Of a stretch of DNA of 64,000 nt, positions 26,816-36,180 are shown piece by piece (within the stretch, counting starts at the first letter, position 1; each line of letters begins with the position of its first letter). Location of the stretch: positions 285,848-349,847 of the forward strand of contig NZ_VOGO01000005.1 of the NCBI RefSeq assembly GCF_007923355.1, read 5' to 3'. The position numbers were made by a program, and so were the translations under genes. The DNA comes from Falsiphaeobacter marinintestinus. GTDB taxonomy: Bacteria > Pseudomonadota > Alphaproteobacteria > Rhodobacterales > Rhodobacteraceae. The notes below the pieces were generated by a model, which was not told where the DNA came from, did not search any database, and saw only the letters and a program-made list of their open reading frames with translations.

Positions 26816-26865
26816 GCGGTTTCAACCGTTTTGTACAAGGTCTGAACGGCCACTTGTCCGTTTTG

Positions 26866-26899
26866 TACGCCCGCCTTCTGGCGGGCGTATTTGCGTTTT
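26866..26899 (+). terminator. Rho-independent terminator after rpsO
   Basis: A perfect 10-base stem (TACGCCCGCC at 26866-26875, GGCGGGCGTA at 26880-26889) with a TTCT loop, followed by TTTGCGTTTT. It lies 50 bases after the rpsO stop. Confidence 0.85.
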
Positions 26900-26960
26900 G
26901 GAGACCCTTCGAAGCGTTTTGTGTGTGATCTGTGTGTCCATGCCGATACGGCACCGGTCA

Positions 26961-27316
26961 TCACCCGTTGGAATGACGAATGAACAGACCGCCCTCGAAT
27001 TGACCGCTGGCCATGTCGTCGCGCGGCTGCCAGATCGACAGCCCGTGTTCGTGCTCTGACTGAGTGCCAAGAAACTCATCAGCCCCGATCGAGATCAGAC
27101 AATCCATTCCGCGCAAATCCACATAGTTGTACATCGGCGGTTCTTCCAGACCGAACAGCCGGTGACCGCGCCATGCGGAAATGCATAGGTCCAGAAACGG
27201 CCGGAACTCGGGCGGGACGGCCTGGAACGCGTCTGACGCGGGCAGCTCGGGATAATCGCGGCGCAACTGATCAAGAACAGATCGGGGCGCGCCATTCAGC
27301 ACATTGCGGGGGGGGG
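26961..27316 (-). pseudogene. Out-of-frame C-terminal part of the DUF1963 protein
   Basis: This stretch encodes, in the -1-related frame, about 113 residues (NVLNGAPRSVLDQLRRDYPE onward, ending GGLFIRHSNG) that continue the DUF1963 domain of the gene at 27271-28389. The two frames meet at a run of nine C on the coding strand (G at 27308-27316). Removing one C joins them as RPPRNVLNG without a break. The segment has normal coding quality, including a DUF1963-type ending with GLSIWQPRDD. It is therefore the true 3' end of the gene, cut off either by a real frameshift or by a sequence error. Confidence 0.8.
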
Positions 27317-28389
27317 CGGTTTTCCGCCATTTTCGCCGTCAATGCATGCCGTGCCGCAAAGATCGCTTCCAAAGCATCCGGGGCGACCGGGGTTACCGGA
27401 TCATGTTTGCGCGCGATGTCGCGAAACGCCGTGATGTCTTCGACCAGCGGTTTGGATTCGGCAAAAATCAATTGATGATGCAAAATCTCTTGTCTCTTGT
27501 GCTCGGGCAAAGCGTCAACGTCCTTGACCCCATCCAACCATTTGGCGAATTGCGTCTCATGGAATTGTGCCAGCATAATTTCCTGAACCACAAAATCCGC
27601 TTCATAGGCGGCAAAGCCCCAAGTCGTGATCCAGTCTTTGGGGCGGGCGAAGGGGTCCTGGATGGTCGGAGGTCGCCCGCCATCGTGATCAAGAAAAGCC
27701 ACGGGATCCACCGGCCAGTGCTGAAAGCCCGTTCCTGTGCCCCAAAACCCGAGGTCGCTGACGTCAGGCAAATCTGATGGCGGTGAGATGGGAACCCAGA
27801 GTTTGGAATCGCCGGTCAGGACCCGAACCGCATGGGTCTGCGAAAAAAAGACAAGGAGCGCGCCTTGCGACGGCAATCCCGGTGCGCGCGCGCCAGTTTC
27901 CGGCTCGGGCTTTAGCGCGGCAAGATCGATCTGGGCCAGAAAATGCAAGGGGCGGTTCTGTGAGTCTCGGGGCCAATCGAAGGTTGCGGGTGCCATTGGT
28001 TGCCCGCCCAGCCACGACGTCGCGGGCCGGTCATCATCATCGTAAGGCGACCGAAGCACCAGCGCCCAGCCGGGCAATTGCTTTGCCCGGTCTGCCGTGC
28101 CTGACATAGCCTCGATTGCATCGTCGAATTTGTCGATATCGAACGTGTCATCGCTGCTTGGCCTTACAGGACGAGACTGCGGAACCGGCTTCGTTTGCGG
28201 CATCTGCTGCGTTTGCGGTCGCCGGGACTTGGGTATCTTCCAAAGAGCAAGGGATGTCGCGGCAAAAATCAAAAGGCTGAGACCCTGATGGGCCAGCGGG
28301 GCATCGTCAGCAATTTCGCCAAACCACACCAACGCTGCGAAGGACGACAAACACACCGCGACGAGAAAGAGGATGAGTGCTTTATGCAT
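27271..28389 (-). CDS. DUF1963 protein, frameshifted near its C-terminus
   Basis: A 372-residue reading frame with two hydrophobic N-terminal segments (residues 3-25 and 37-53), a proline-rich linker, and from about residue 105 a DUF1963 domain (TSWLGGQPMAPATFDWPRD, HFLAQIDLAAL, LLVFFSQTH). DUF1963 proteins are mostly of unknown function. The last 12 residues (CAEWRAPICS) are an artefact of the frame change at the C9 tract 27308-27316. The intact protein would be about 475 residues and continue in the adjacent frame to 26961. Transcription is opposite to rpsO and pnp. Confidence 0.72.
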   Translation of the reverse strand: MHKALILFLVAVCLSSFAALVWFGEIADDAPLAHQGLSLLIFAATSLALWKIPKSRRPQTQQMPQTKPVPQSRPVRPSSDDTFDIDKFDDAIEAMSGTADRAKQLPGWALVLRSPYDDDDRPATSWLGGQPMAPATFDWPRDSQNRPLHFLAQIDLAALKPEPETGARAPGLPSQGALLVFFSQTHAVRVLTGDSKLWVPISPPSDLPDVSDLGFWGTGTGFQHWPVDPVAFLDHDGGRPPTIQDPFARPKDWITTWGFAAYEADFVVQEIMLAQFHETQFAKWLDGVKDVDALPEHKRQEILHHQLIFAESKPLVEDITAFRDIARKHDPVTPVAPDALEAIFAARHALTAKMAENRPPPQCAEWRAPICS

Positions 28390-28435
28390 ACGCTACTGCC
28401 GAACCCGACTTTTTTTTGAGAGTTGGGTGACTGGT

Positions 28436-29131
28436 CTATTGCACCGCTTCTTCGGCTTCGATCAGGGCCGCCACCCGTTTGCCAATCTCGGTGCTGGCCT
28501 TGATCGAAGGGTGGATCATGTCGGCGGAATGATAGGACCGGTCGCCGTGTGGGACCAGATCGGCAAGCGACAGGAAATAGACGCCCGGCAGCAAAGCGGC
28601 CAGACGGTCAATGCGGGCTTCCAGTTCTTCGCCTTCGTCGCGGCAGTGTTCGATGACCGAGCCGCGGCCCGGGCTGCGCAGATAGCCGACATAGATGACG
28701 CGGGCCCCGGTTTCGCGAAGCTCCCAGACCATGCGGGCGATTTCGCCACGGCGTCCATCGGGCGCGATCAGCTTGTCCAGCTTGCCATCGCAGGCGAAGC
28801 AGCCGCAGCCAAGCCACAGATCATTGCCGCCGCCGTTCAGCACGACCCAGTCCCAGTCGCCCTTGGCATACTGGTTTTCGATCTTCATCCCCAGCGCGCC
28901 GGTCACCGGAAGGCCATAGAGGACGCGGGCGCCGCCAACCGAGCGGTTGACGACCGGTTCGCCCAATTCATTGGCAACCGCGTCAGTGATCGAGTTCGTG
29001 GACCCCAGATGCCACGACATCAGGGAATCACCCATGGCAAGGATGCGCGATGGATTGTCCCGACTGACGGTCTGGAGGCAGCCAGCCAAGCCTAAAACCA
29101 ATGCTAGCCGCAGTAGAATGGAGTAACTCAA
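28436..29131 (-). CDS. SGNH/GDSL hydrolase, predicted lipoprotein
   Basis: A 231-residue protein with lipobox LAGC (acylated Cys18) and therefore probably tethered to a membrane on the periplasmic side. The GDSL block ILAMGDSLMSWH holds the nucleophile Ser36, VVLNGGGNDLW the oxyanion Asn, and SADMIHPS the catalytic Asp and His. Family members are esterases or acyl-hydrolases acting on lipids or sugar esters. It is placed between the DUF1963 gene and the divergent pnp leader. Confidence 0.9.
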   Translation of the reverse strand: MSYSILLRLALVLGLAGCLQTVSRDNPSRILAMGDSLMSWHLGSTNSITDAVANELGEPVVNRSVGGARVLYGLPVTGALGMKIENQYAKGDWDWVVLNGGGNDLWLGCGCFACDGKLDKLIAPDGRRGEIARMVWELRETGARVIYVGYLRSPGRGSVIEHCRDEGEELEARIDRLAALLPGVYFLSLADLVPHGDRSYHSADMIHPSIKASTEIGKRVAALIEAEEAVQ

Positions 29132-29346
29132 AACCCTGACCCTGATCCCTTGGATATTGCCCTTTCGGTGTTGCCCGATCGTTACCCAAAAATAAAGGCT
29201 GGAGCGGGAACGAAATGTGGCAGGAATAAGGAAGCCAAGGGGCTGCGCACGGATCTGACCTGCTTGTGATCCGGTTGATCAGGGGCCGATGCGCTTTGGA
29301 GGTTTAAAAATCCAGAGATTTGCTGTATGGCCGCAGAATCTGAGAC

Positions 29347-29440
29347 ATGGCACCCGGACCCTGGTGCCATGAACGCAAGGATATATGGGGTCGGCGGCAA
29401 TGGGGCCGCCAATCAATCGGGAGACCCGGGAACGCCCGGG
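29347..29440 (+). promoter_or_regulatory. Structured leader of pnp: three tandem hairpins
   Basis: Within the 334-base gap before pnp are three perfect inverted repeats in a row: ATGGCACC/GGTGCCAT (29347-29370), GGCGGC/GCCGCC (29393-29410) and CCCGGG/CCCGGG (29425-29440), the last 25 bases before the start codon. In E. coli the pnp leader folds and is used for RNase III-dependent autocontrol. A similar role here is inferred. Confidence 0.55.
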
Positions 29441-29465
29441 AGTGCTCTCACACAGGATACGCTAG

Positions 29466-31607
29466 ATGTTCAACGTTACGACGAAAAGCATGCAGTGGGG
29501 CGAAGAAACGCTTACACTGGAAACGGGCAAGGTTGCCCGCCAGGCAGATGGCTCGGTCATCGCCACTTTGGGTGAAACTTCGGTCATGGCCAACGTGACC
29601 TTTGCCCGCCAGCAAAAGCCTGGTCAGGATTTCTTTCCTCTGACCGTGCATTATCAAGAGAAATATTATGCGGCCGGTAAAGTTCCCGGTGGCTTTTTCA
29701 AGCGCGAAGCGCGCCCGACTGAAAAAGAAACGCTGACCGCGCGCCTGATCGACCGTCCGATCCGCCCGCTGTTCGTGCCCGGCTTCAAAAACGAAGTTCT
29801 GGTGATGTGCACCGTGCTGAGCCACGATCTGGTTAATGACCCTGACGTCGTTGCAATGATCGCAGCCTCGGCCGCGCTGACCATTTCCGGCGCGCCGTTC
29901 CGGGGTCCGATTGCCTGTGCCCGCGTTGGGTATGTCGATGGCGATTACGTTCTGAACCCGACCGTGGACGACATGCAGGACCTGCGCCTGAACCCCGAAC
30001 AGCGTCTGGACCTGATCGTTGCCGGCACCAAGAACGCCGTGATGATGGTGGAATCGGAAGCTTACGAGCTGAACGAAGCTGAAATGCTGGGTGCGGTGAA
30101 CTTCGCCCACGAGCAGATGCAGCCGGTTCTGGACCTGATCATCGCTCTGGCCGAAGACGCCGCCAAAGAGCCGTTCGATTTCCAGCCTGCGGATTACTCT
30201 GAGCTCTATGAGGCCGTGAAGGCCGCTGGCGAAGAGCAGATGCGCGCCGCATTCGCGATCACCGACAAGCAAGAGCGTACCGCTGCTGTTTCGGCGGCCC
30301 GTGATGTGATCAAGGCCGCGCTGAGCGAAGAGCAGCTGGACGATGCGAACCTTGGTTCGGCATTGAAAAAGCTGGAAGCCGGCATTCTGCGCGGCGACGT
30401 CGTCAAGACCGGCAAGCGGATCGATGGTCGTGATACCACCACCGTGCGCCCGATCGTGGCCGAAACCGGCATGCTGCCGCGGACCCATGGGTCGGCCCTG
30501 TTCACCCGTGGTGAAACGCAGGCGCTGGCGGTTGCCACGCTGGGCACCGGTGACGATGAACAGTTCATCGACGCGCTGCACGGCAACTTCAAATCGAACT
30601 TCCTGCTGCACTATAACTTCCCACCCTATTCGGTTGGCGAAGTTGGCCGCGTGGGTGGCCCCGGCCGTCGCGAAATCGGTCACGGCAAGCTGGCATGGCG
30701 CGCCCTGCAGGCGGTTCTTCCGGCCCCGACCGACTTCCCCTACACGATCCGTATCGTGTCGGAGATCACCGAATCCAACGGCTCGTCGTCGATGGCGTCG
30801 GTCTGCGGTGGGTCGCTGTCGATGATGGATGCCGGCGTTCCGCTGAAGTCCGCTGTTGCCGGTGTGGCCATGGGCCTGATCCTGGAAGATGACGGATCAT
30901 ACGCGATCCTGACCGACATTCTGGGTGACGAAGACCACCTGGGCGACATGGACTTCAAAGTGGCCGGTACCGAAAACGGTATCACGTCGCTGCAGATGGA
31001 CATCAAGGTTGCAGGCATCACGCCGGAAATCATGGAAAAAGCCCTGGCGCAAGCCAAGGACGGTCGCATGCACATCCTGGAAGAGATGAACAAATCTCTG
31101 TCCGGCGCTGCTGATTTCTCGGTCCACGCACCGCGCATCGAAACCATGCAGGTTCCCACCGACAAGATCCGTGAAGTCATCGGATCGGGTGGCAAGGTGA
31201 TCCGCGAGATCGTCGAAGTGTCGGGTGCCAAGGTCGACATCAACGACGATGGCATCATCAAGATCGCATCGCCCAACGGCGAGGCCATCAAGAAGGCATA
31301 CGACATGATCTATTCGATCGTGGCCGAGCCGGAAGAAGGCAAAGTCTATAAAGGCAAGGTCGTGAAGATCGTCGATTTCGGCGCCTTCGTGAATTTCTTT
31401 GGCAAGCGCGATGGTCTGGTGCACGTGTCCCAGATCGAAAACCGCCGCCTGAACCATCCGTCGGATGTGTTGAAGGAAGGTCAGGAAGTCTGGGTCAAAC
31501 TGCTGGGCTTTGACGACCGCGGCAAGGTGCGACTGTCGATGAAAGTTGTCGATCAGGAAACCGGCGAAGAAGCCGTTGAAGAAAAGAAAGAAACATCAGA
31601 CGACTAA
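29466..31607 (+). CDS. pnp: Polyribonucleotide nucleotidyltransferase (PNPase)
   Basis: A 713-residue phosphorolytic 3'-5' exoribonuclease and degradosome component. Two RNase PH domains (about 10-145 and 320-490), a KH domain (about 553-612, [17 protein letters not shown]) and an S1 domain (about 622-690, [18 protein letters not shown]) occur in the usual order. The catalytic Asp region reads [20 protein letters not shown] in the family form. The ATG at 29466 follows a structured leader. A strong terminator follows at 31641. Confidence 0.98.
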   Translation: MFNVTTKSMQWGEETLTLETGKVARQADGSVIATLGETSVMANVTFARQQKPGQDFFPLTVHYQEKYYAAGKVPGGFFKREARPTEKETLTARLIDRPIRPLFVPGFKNEVLVMCTVLSHDLVNDPDVVAMIAASAALTISGAPFRGPIACARVGYVDGDYVLNPTVDDMQDLRLNPEQRLDLIVAGTKNAVMMVESEAYELNEAEMLGAVNFAHEQMQPVLDLIIALAEDAAKEPFDFQPADYSELYEAVKAAGEEQMRAAFAITDKQERTAAVSAARDVIKAALSEEQLDDANLGSALKKLEAGILRGDVVKTGKRIDGRDTTTVRPIVAETGMLPRTHGSALFTRGETQALAVATLGTGDDEQFIDALHGNFKSNFLLHYNFPPYSVGEVGRVGGPGRREIGHGKLAWRALQAVLPAPTDFPYTIRIVSEITESNGSSSMASVCGGSLSMMDAGVPLKSAVAGVAMGLILEDDGSYAILTDILGDEDHLGDMDFKVAGTENGITSLQMDIKVAGITPEIMEKALAQAKDGRMHILEEMNKSLSGAADFSVHAPRIETMQVPTDKIREVIGSGGKVIREIVEVSGAKVDINDDGIIKIASPNGEAIKKAYDMIYSIVAEPEEGKVYKGKVVKIVDFGAFVNFFGKRDGLVHVSQIENRRLNHPSDVLKEGQEVWVKLLGFDDRGKVRLSMKVVDQETGEEAVEEKKETSDD

Positions 31608-31640
31608 GGTCTGAGTGATTTTTCACATTGAACAATTCAA

Positions 31641-31667
31641 AGCCCCGGCACATGCCGGGGCTTTTTT
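31641..31667 (+). terminator. Rho-independent terminator after pnp
   Basis: A perfect 10-base stem (AGCCCCGGCA, TGCCGGGGCT) with a two-base apex that will open to a tetraloop, directly followed by TTTTTT. It lies 34 bases after the pnp stop. Confidence 0.95.
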
Positions 31668-31766
31668 AGTGAGCGGCGACCCGTCCCATCGCCATAAGTC
31701 GCGTCGATCCACGGTTCTTCGCCTTGGACCTTTGCAAAACTCTGGGGTCAGCCAGACGCCGCGCGT

Positions 31767-32558
31767 TCAGTTTCCAGCTATACTCAACAAGATTTCGGCG
31801 ACGACTTCCTTGGATGGGCTTACTTCCATCAACTGATGCGGACCCTCGACAGTCACCAGAGACCAGCCACGTTTTTCAGCACGCGCCGGGGCCTGCACTT
31901 TGCGCATATGGTCAAAAACATCCCCTTCGGTCGCCACGATGATCGTTCCGTCAAAGGCAGGTGTGCCTTCGGCAATATCGATACGTTCGACGTAGGATTT
32001 CCATGGATGGGGGCGCATGGTTGGCTGGGCTTCGCGCAGCGCATCCGAAGGAATAAGCCAACCATCTCCGGCTTCGTCGACGGCGGTCTTGGCCGTTTCG
32101 TAGACGTCAGGCCCAAAGCCATCTATCAGGTTTTCCCCGTGGTCCAGCGGCACTGTGTCGATAAACACCAGATGCTTGACGCGATCAGGCTGGTGGGCGG
32201 CCACGCCGGAAATGACCGGTCCGCCATAGCTGTGTGAAACAAGAATGACGTTGTTCAGATCACGCCAGCTGAGCATGTTTGACACGTCCTGAATGTGGGT
32301 TAGCAACCCCGTCTCTTTCGACAGCAGATGCTCTTTTTCGCCAAGGCCCGTCAGCGATGCTTCGATCACCTCGTACCCGGCATCCTCCAGAATTGTGCTC
32401 AGCGGCTCCCATTGGCCTGCCCATTGAAAAGTGCCGTGCACCATCACGAAGATGGGCTGGTTCGAGGCCGGGCTTTGAGCCTTGGCAGGCTCAGCCGAAA
32501 AAAGGAACGCCGAACAGATCAGAAAAAGTGAAAGAAGTGCGTTTTTGGTGAAAGGCAA
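31767..32558 (-). CDS. Alpha/beta-fold hydrolase, exported
   Basis: A 263-residue protein with signal peptide MPFTKNALLSLFLICSAFLFSAEPAKA. The alpha/beta hydrolase core shows VMVHGTFQWAGQWEPL (oxyanion strand), nucleophile SHSYGG, and a catalytic His in GPHQLMEVSP. The HGTFxGAWxW-like start recalls the plant methylesterase/hydroxynitrile lyase-like branch that acts on small esters. Its base composition looks somewhat less GC-rich than the neighbours. The substrate is unknown. Confidence 0.85.
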   Translation of the reverse strand: MPFTKNALLSLFLICSAFLFSAEPAKAQSPASNQPIFVMVHGTFQWAGQWEPLSTILEDAGYEVIEASLTGLGEKEHLLSKETGLLTHIQDVSNMLSWRDLNNVILVSHSYGGPVISGVAAHQPDRVKHLVFIDTVPLDHGENLIDGFGPDVYETAKTAVDEAGDGWLIPSDALREAQPTMRPHPWKSYVERIDIAEGTPAFDGTIIVATEGDVFDHMRKVQAPARAEKRGWSLVTVEGPHQLMEVSPSKEVVAEILLSIAGN

Positions 32559-32662
32559 TGGGGTATCTCCAACTCATGAGGCTTCAATGCTGCGCCATCC
32601 TCAGCGGTTTTCGCGTCGATGCACAGTGCATGGTCAGGCTGCCGCGCCAACGGTCTGTTGAC

Positions 32663-32687
32663 AGGCCCCTGCGGGTTGCAGGGGCCT
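32663..32687 (-). terminator. Strong hairpin downstream of the VOC gene
   Basis: A perfect 10-base stem (AGGCCCCTGC at 32663-32672, GCAGGGGCCT at 32678-32687) with a 5-base loop, 19 bases beyond the VOC stop on the minus strand. There is no T-run, so it may be a processing or attenuating hairpin rather than a full terminator. Confidence 0.55.
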
Positions 32688-32705
32688 TGAGCGTGTTGGG
32701 GGTCT

Positions 32706-33077
32706 TTACCCAAACACGTAAAAGCACAGTTTGTTGCCGTCGGGGTCGCGGGCGTAGGCGCCGTAGAAGCGGTCGGGGATGCGTTGGCCGGGTTCGCCTT
32801 CGCAAGAGCCGCCCAGTTCGATGGCCTTGTGATAGAGCGCCTCGGCCTCTTCTTTCGATGTGGCCGCGATTGAGACCATCACGCCGTTGCCGGGGGCAGG
32901 GTCGTTTTTGTCGTAGGGTTCGCAGACGGCGATCATCGGCTCTTTCGGCGTGGCGCCGATAAAGGCGATGCGTCCGGCATCGATCAGAACCTGTGCGCCC
33001 CGGTCGGCGAACAGGTCGCAGTAGAAGGCTTTGGCTTTTTCCAGGTCATTCACACCTAGGGTGACGTATCCAATCAT
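32706..33077 (-). CDS. VOC-family (glyoxalase/bleomycin-resistance fold) protein
   Basis: A 123-residue vicinal-oxygen-chelate protein. MIGYVTLGVNDLEKAKAFY begins the first beta-alpha-beta-beta-beta module, and YARDPDGNKLCFYVFG ends the second, with the conserved DPDGN. Metal ligands are only partly conserved, since the usual first His is replaced. The start at 33077 is chosen over an upstream extension that is antisense to the divergent peptidase gene. Possible roles are lactoylglutathione lyase-like or antibiotic-binding, and none can be preferred. Confidence 0.85.
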   Translation of the reverse strand: MIGYVTLGVNDLEKAKAFYCDLFADRGAQVLIDAGRIAFIGATPKEPMIAVCEPYDKNDPAPGNGVMVSIAATSKEEAEALYHKAIELGGSCEGEPGQRIPDRFYGAYARDPDGNKLCFYVFG

Positions 33078-33210
33078 GGGCTGTCCTTTGTTTTGCCGGG
33101 CGACGGTACCCGGGACGTTTGACAGGTCAAGACATTCGCTACGTCCCATGCCATGCTTGTGATCAAAGGTCGGGTCAGGAAGATCGGCCACAGCGGATGA
33201 GAGCGACGCC

Positions 33211-34308
33211 ATGACAAAACCCCGCGCCCGTGATCTGGGCCTGCCTTTGCCGGGTGATCCCGGCCCGCTGAATGCCATCACGGATGTGCCAGGGGTCGAG
33301 GTTGGGACCACTGAACTGCTGTCGTCGCGTGATCCTGCGTTGGCGACACGGGGCATTCAGGTGCAGACCGGGGTCACGGCGATCTTGCCACGGGGGCGGG
33401 CCGCCGAGCCGAAACCGGTCTGGGCCGGGCAGTTCAGCCTGAATGGCAATGGCGAGATGACCGGCAGTCACTGGATTCGCGATGGCGGGTGGCTGTGCGG
33501 GCCGATCATGATCACCAACACGCACTCGGTGGGGCCGGTGCATTCGGCGGCGGTACGCTGGATGATCGAGACCTATGGCGACGTGTGGGAGAATAATCAC
33601 CTTTGGGCGATGCCGGTCGTGGCCGAGACGTATGATGGCGTGCTGAACGATATCAATGGGTTACATATTACCGAAGCGCACGGGCGGGCGGCGATTGATG
33701 CGGCGGCCCCGGGACCCGTGGCCGAGGGCAATACCGGCGGTGGGGCCGGGATGATCTGTTACGAATTCAAGGGCGGGACCGGCACGGCGTCGCGGGTGCT
33801 TGAAGTTGACGGTCAAGCCTTTCGCGTTGGTGCATTGGTGCAAGCCAACTTTGGGCGCCGTCCGTGGTTCACGGTTGCGGGCAAACCGGTGGGTCCGCTT
33901 ATGACCGAAGATCAGTTGCCGGACATGGATGTGGAGCGCGGATCGATCATTGTTGTGCTGGCCACCGATTTGCCGCTGTCCCCAAGTCAGCTGGAGCGTT
34001 TGGCGCGGCGGGCCTCGATCGGGATCGGGCGGTCGGGGACGCCGGGCGGCAACAGTTCAGGCGATATCTTTCTGGCGTTTTCGACGGCGAATGAGATGCC
34101 GTTGCCGCAACTGTCCGGACCGTGGCGGCAGATGACGATGCTGAATGATGACCTGCTGGATCCGGTGTACATGGCGGCGGTTGAGGCGGTGGACGAGGCG
34201 GTTCTGAATGCCTTGTGCGCCGCGACGGATGTACCGCTGGCGCGCCCTGCGCAGGGGATGTGCAGGGCGCTGGATACCGCTGCCTTGATGCGGTTGTTCG
34301 AAGGGTAA
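33211..34308 (+). CDS. P1-family (DmpA/BapA-type) aminopeptidase
   Basis: A 365-residue Ntn-hydrolase-fold peptidase of family S58. The precursor is self-cleaved before a Ser in GTPGGNSSGDIFLAFSTAN (about residues 275-293), giving alpha and beta chains. DVPGVEVGTTEL and GNTGGGAGMICYEFKGG are family motifs. Members release N-terminal D- or beta-amino acids or hydrolyse amides. It is the first gene of the accessory block, facing the VOC gene across a 133-base divergent gap. Confidence 0.92.
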   Translation: MTKPRARDLGLPLPGDPGPLNAITDVPGVEVGTTELLSSRDPALATRGIQVQTGVTAILPRGRAAEPKPVWAGQFSLNGNGEMTGSHWIRDGGWLCGPIMITNTHSVGPVHSAAVRWMIETYGDVWENNHLWAMPVVAETYDGVLNDINGLHITEAHGRAAIDAAAPGPVAEGNTGGGAGMICYEFKGGTGTASRVLEVDGQAFRVGALVQANFGRRPWFTVAGKPVGPLMTEDQLPDMDVERGSIIVVLATDLPLSPSQLERLARRASIGIGRSGTPGGNSSGDIFLAFSTANEMPLPQLSGPWRQMTMLNDDLLDPVYMAAVEAVDEAVLNALCAATDVPLARPAQGMCRALDTAALMRLFEG

Positions 34309-34314
34309 GCGGGA

Positions 34315-35043
34315 TCAGTCGCGCCCGTTTTTGGCCCGCCACGCGTCGAATTTCTTCTGGTTTTCGTCTTTGGTGCAGGGATAGAGCCCGATGATGGCGG
34401 CGCCGTTCAGGACCTCTTCCAGAACGAAATCTTCAAAGCTTTCCATTCCGGCGCAGGCTTCGGCAATCTCATCTGCCAGATGCGCGGGGATCACCATGAC
34501 GCCGTCGCGGTCTCCGACCAGCACGTCGCCGGGAAACACCGGTGCGTCGCCGCAGGAAATCGGGACGTTGATATCCAGCGCTTCGTGCAGGGTCAGATTG
34601 GTGGGTGCCGAAGCGTTGGCGCAATAGGCGGGCATGTCGAGTTCGCCAATGCCATGCGCGTCCCGCAGGCCGCCATCTGACACCACGCCCGCGCAGCCGC
34701 GTACCGCCAGCCGGGTGACAAGGATCGACCCTGCGGTGGCCGCGCGCGCGTCTTTGCGGGCATCCATGATCAGGATGTGACCGGGTGGGCAGGTTTCAAC
34801 CGCCACGCGCTGCGGGTGGTTGGGGTCACGGAACACATCCAGCGTATTGCGATCTTCGCGGGCCGGGATATAGCGCAGGGTGAACGCCTGCCCGACCATG
34901 TTGTCGGCCTTGGGCGACACCGGGGTCACGCCCTGAACGAACTGATTGCGCAGCCCGCGTTTGTAAAGCTGCGTGGCAATAGACGCGGTCGAGACGCGTT
35001 TCAGCCGGTCGCGGGTCTGATCGGAAAGGACGTAATCGGCCAT
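34315..35043 (-). CDS. RraA-family protein, HMG/CHA aldolase-like
   Basis: A 242-residue protein. The RraA core contains GSILVTRLAVRGCAGVVSDGGLRDAHGI with the Arg-Asp pair that binds substrate and divalent metal in 4-hydroxy-4-methyl-2-oxoglutarate / 4-carboxy-4-hydroxy-2-oxoadipate aldolases, and VGDRDGVMVIP. The catalytic motif argues for an aldolase or oxaloacetate-decarboxylase-type enzyme rather than an RNase E inhibitor. CHA aldolase is the last step of protocatechuate 4,5-cleavage, which would fit the nearby MobA. The start at 35043 is preferred over 35112. The stop lies 6 bases from the convergent peptidase stop. Confidence 0.85.
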   Translation of the reverse strand: MADYVLSDQTRDRLKRVSTASIATQLYKRGLRNQFVQGVTPVSPKADNMVGQAFTLRYIPAREDRNTLDVFRDPNHPQRVAVETCPPGHILIMDARKDARAATAGSILVTRLAVRGCAGVVSDGGLRDAHGIGELDMPAYCANASAPTNLTLHEALDINVPISCGDAPVFPGDVLVGDRDGVMVIPAHLADEIAEACAGMESFEDFVLEEVLNGAAIIGLYPCTKDENQKKFDAWRAKNGRD

Positions 35044-35160
35044 GTCTGATAATCTCTGATTGGTGTCGGGAACGTTGGCTGTGCGGTCGAATTCTGCGCC
35101 CTCAACCAGCATGCCTTGGCGGCGGGCGTCAAGGTTAAGCAGAGGTCGCGGTCGGTTTCT

Positions 35161-36045
35161 TCAGGGGTCGGCGTGCCGGTCAGGCAGAGGCGCGCGCCAG
35201 ATCGACAGGCGCCCCTTGTTGTGATCATCTTCGAACGACGTCAGCACCATGACCGGGTTGCGCGCGCCGATCAGGGCGGGTTTGGTCGGCGATTTCACCG
35301 GCACCGGATAGCGGGTCAGCCAGTCGCCTTCCGGTGAGAAGCGGTACAGCGTGCCGCCCGAGACACCCGCGATCCAATAGTTGCCCTCCCCATCCAGCAT
35401 CGCCCCGTCGGGGCGGCCCTTGAGATCGAAGAAGGGGGCAAAGACCGCTTTGTCTTGCAGGGTATCGTCAGGATCGACCTGAAAGGTCCAGACCATCTGA
35501 ACCGACGGGTGGGAATCGGACACGAACAGCCGGGTCCGTGTGTCATCCCAGGCAAGGCCGTTCACGGTGTGAAACCCGCTGAGTTTCGCGGACAACGTGC
35601 GGCGCACGGGGTCAAAGAGATACAGAACGCCGGTATCGCGCCGATTTTCGATGTCCATGGTTCCGGCCCAGATCCGGCCCCGGGCATCCTGACAGGCATC
35701 GTTGAACCGTTGGCCCGGCGTGTCGAGCGCGACGATCCTGTCGAATGTCGCTGTGTCCGGATCGAACTGGAATATCCCGGTTTGCATCCCGACGATTATC
35801 TGCGGGCCCAGACACTCGACAAAGCCGGGCATTTCGGGCGTGCCCCAGCAATCGGTGCGTCCCGAAAGCCGGGTGCGCAGCAGTTTGCAGCCCAGAATAT
35901 CGACCCACCAGATCGCCTGATCATGGGATGACCAGACCGGACTTTCGCCCAGCTGTGCGCCGACGTCAGACAAGGGTTCGAACGGCGCATCCTGCGCGCC
36001 GCCCTTTGTGTTCGGTGTGGTATGCGTCGTCGTCACCAAAGCCAC
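35161..36045 (-). CDS. SMP-30/gluconolactonase family protein
   Basis: A six-bladed beta-propeller lactonase of about 294 residues. The signature GESPVWSSHDQAIWWVDI opens the protein, with the metal-binding Glu, and FNDACQDARGRIWAGTMD, GLAWDDTRTRLFVSDS and GRPDGAMLDGEGNYWIA supply the remaining ligands (Asn, Asp). The start is uncertain: GTG at 36045 or 36036 gives a family-like N-terminus, while the ATG at 36153 adds 36 poorly conserved residues. Members hydrolyse sugar lactones; here it may open a lactone formed in aromatic or sugar-acid breakdown. Confidence 0.83.
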   Translation of the reverse strand: MALVTTTHTTPNTKGGAQDAPFEPLSDVGAQLGESPVWSSHDQAIWWVDILGCKLLRTRLSGRTDCWGTPEMPGFVECLGPQIIVGMQTGIFQFDPDTATFDRIVALDTPGQRFNDACQDARGRIWAGTMDIENRRDTGVLYLFDPVRRTLSAKLSGFHTVNGLAWDDTRTRLFVSDSHPSVQMVWTFQVDPDDTLQDKAVFAPFFDLKGRPDGAMLDGEGNYWIAGVSGGTLYRFSPEGDWLTRYPVPVKSPTKPALIGARNPVMVLTSFEDDHNKGRLSIWRAPLPDRHADP

Positions 36046-36180
36046 CTTTTGGTTCCCCCCGGACACTGAGGATCGGCGTCGATCTGGCTTTTGCTCGCAC
36101 AAATGAGACCCAAAAGCTATTGGTATGTCAGTTTTCGGTGGCGTTGGGTCCAATCCGATGAGGGTTTGCGCCTTTTGTCG

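Noticed and set aside
33078..33356. N-terminal extension of the VOC protein
   Set aside because: It overlaps the divergent peptidase gene and its promoter, and the VOC fold is complete from 33077.
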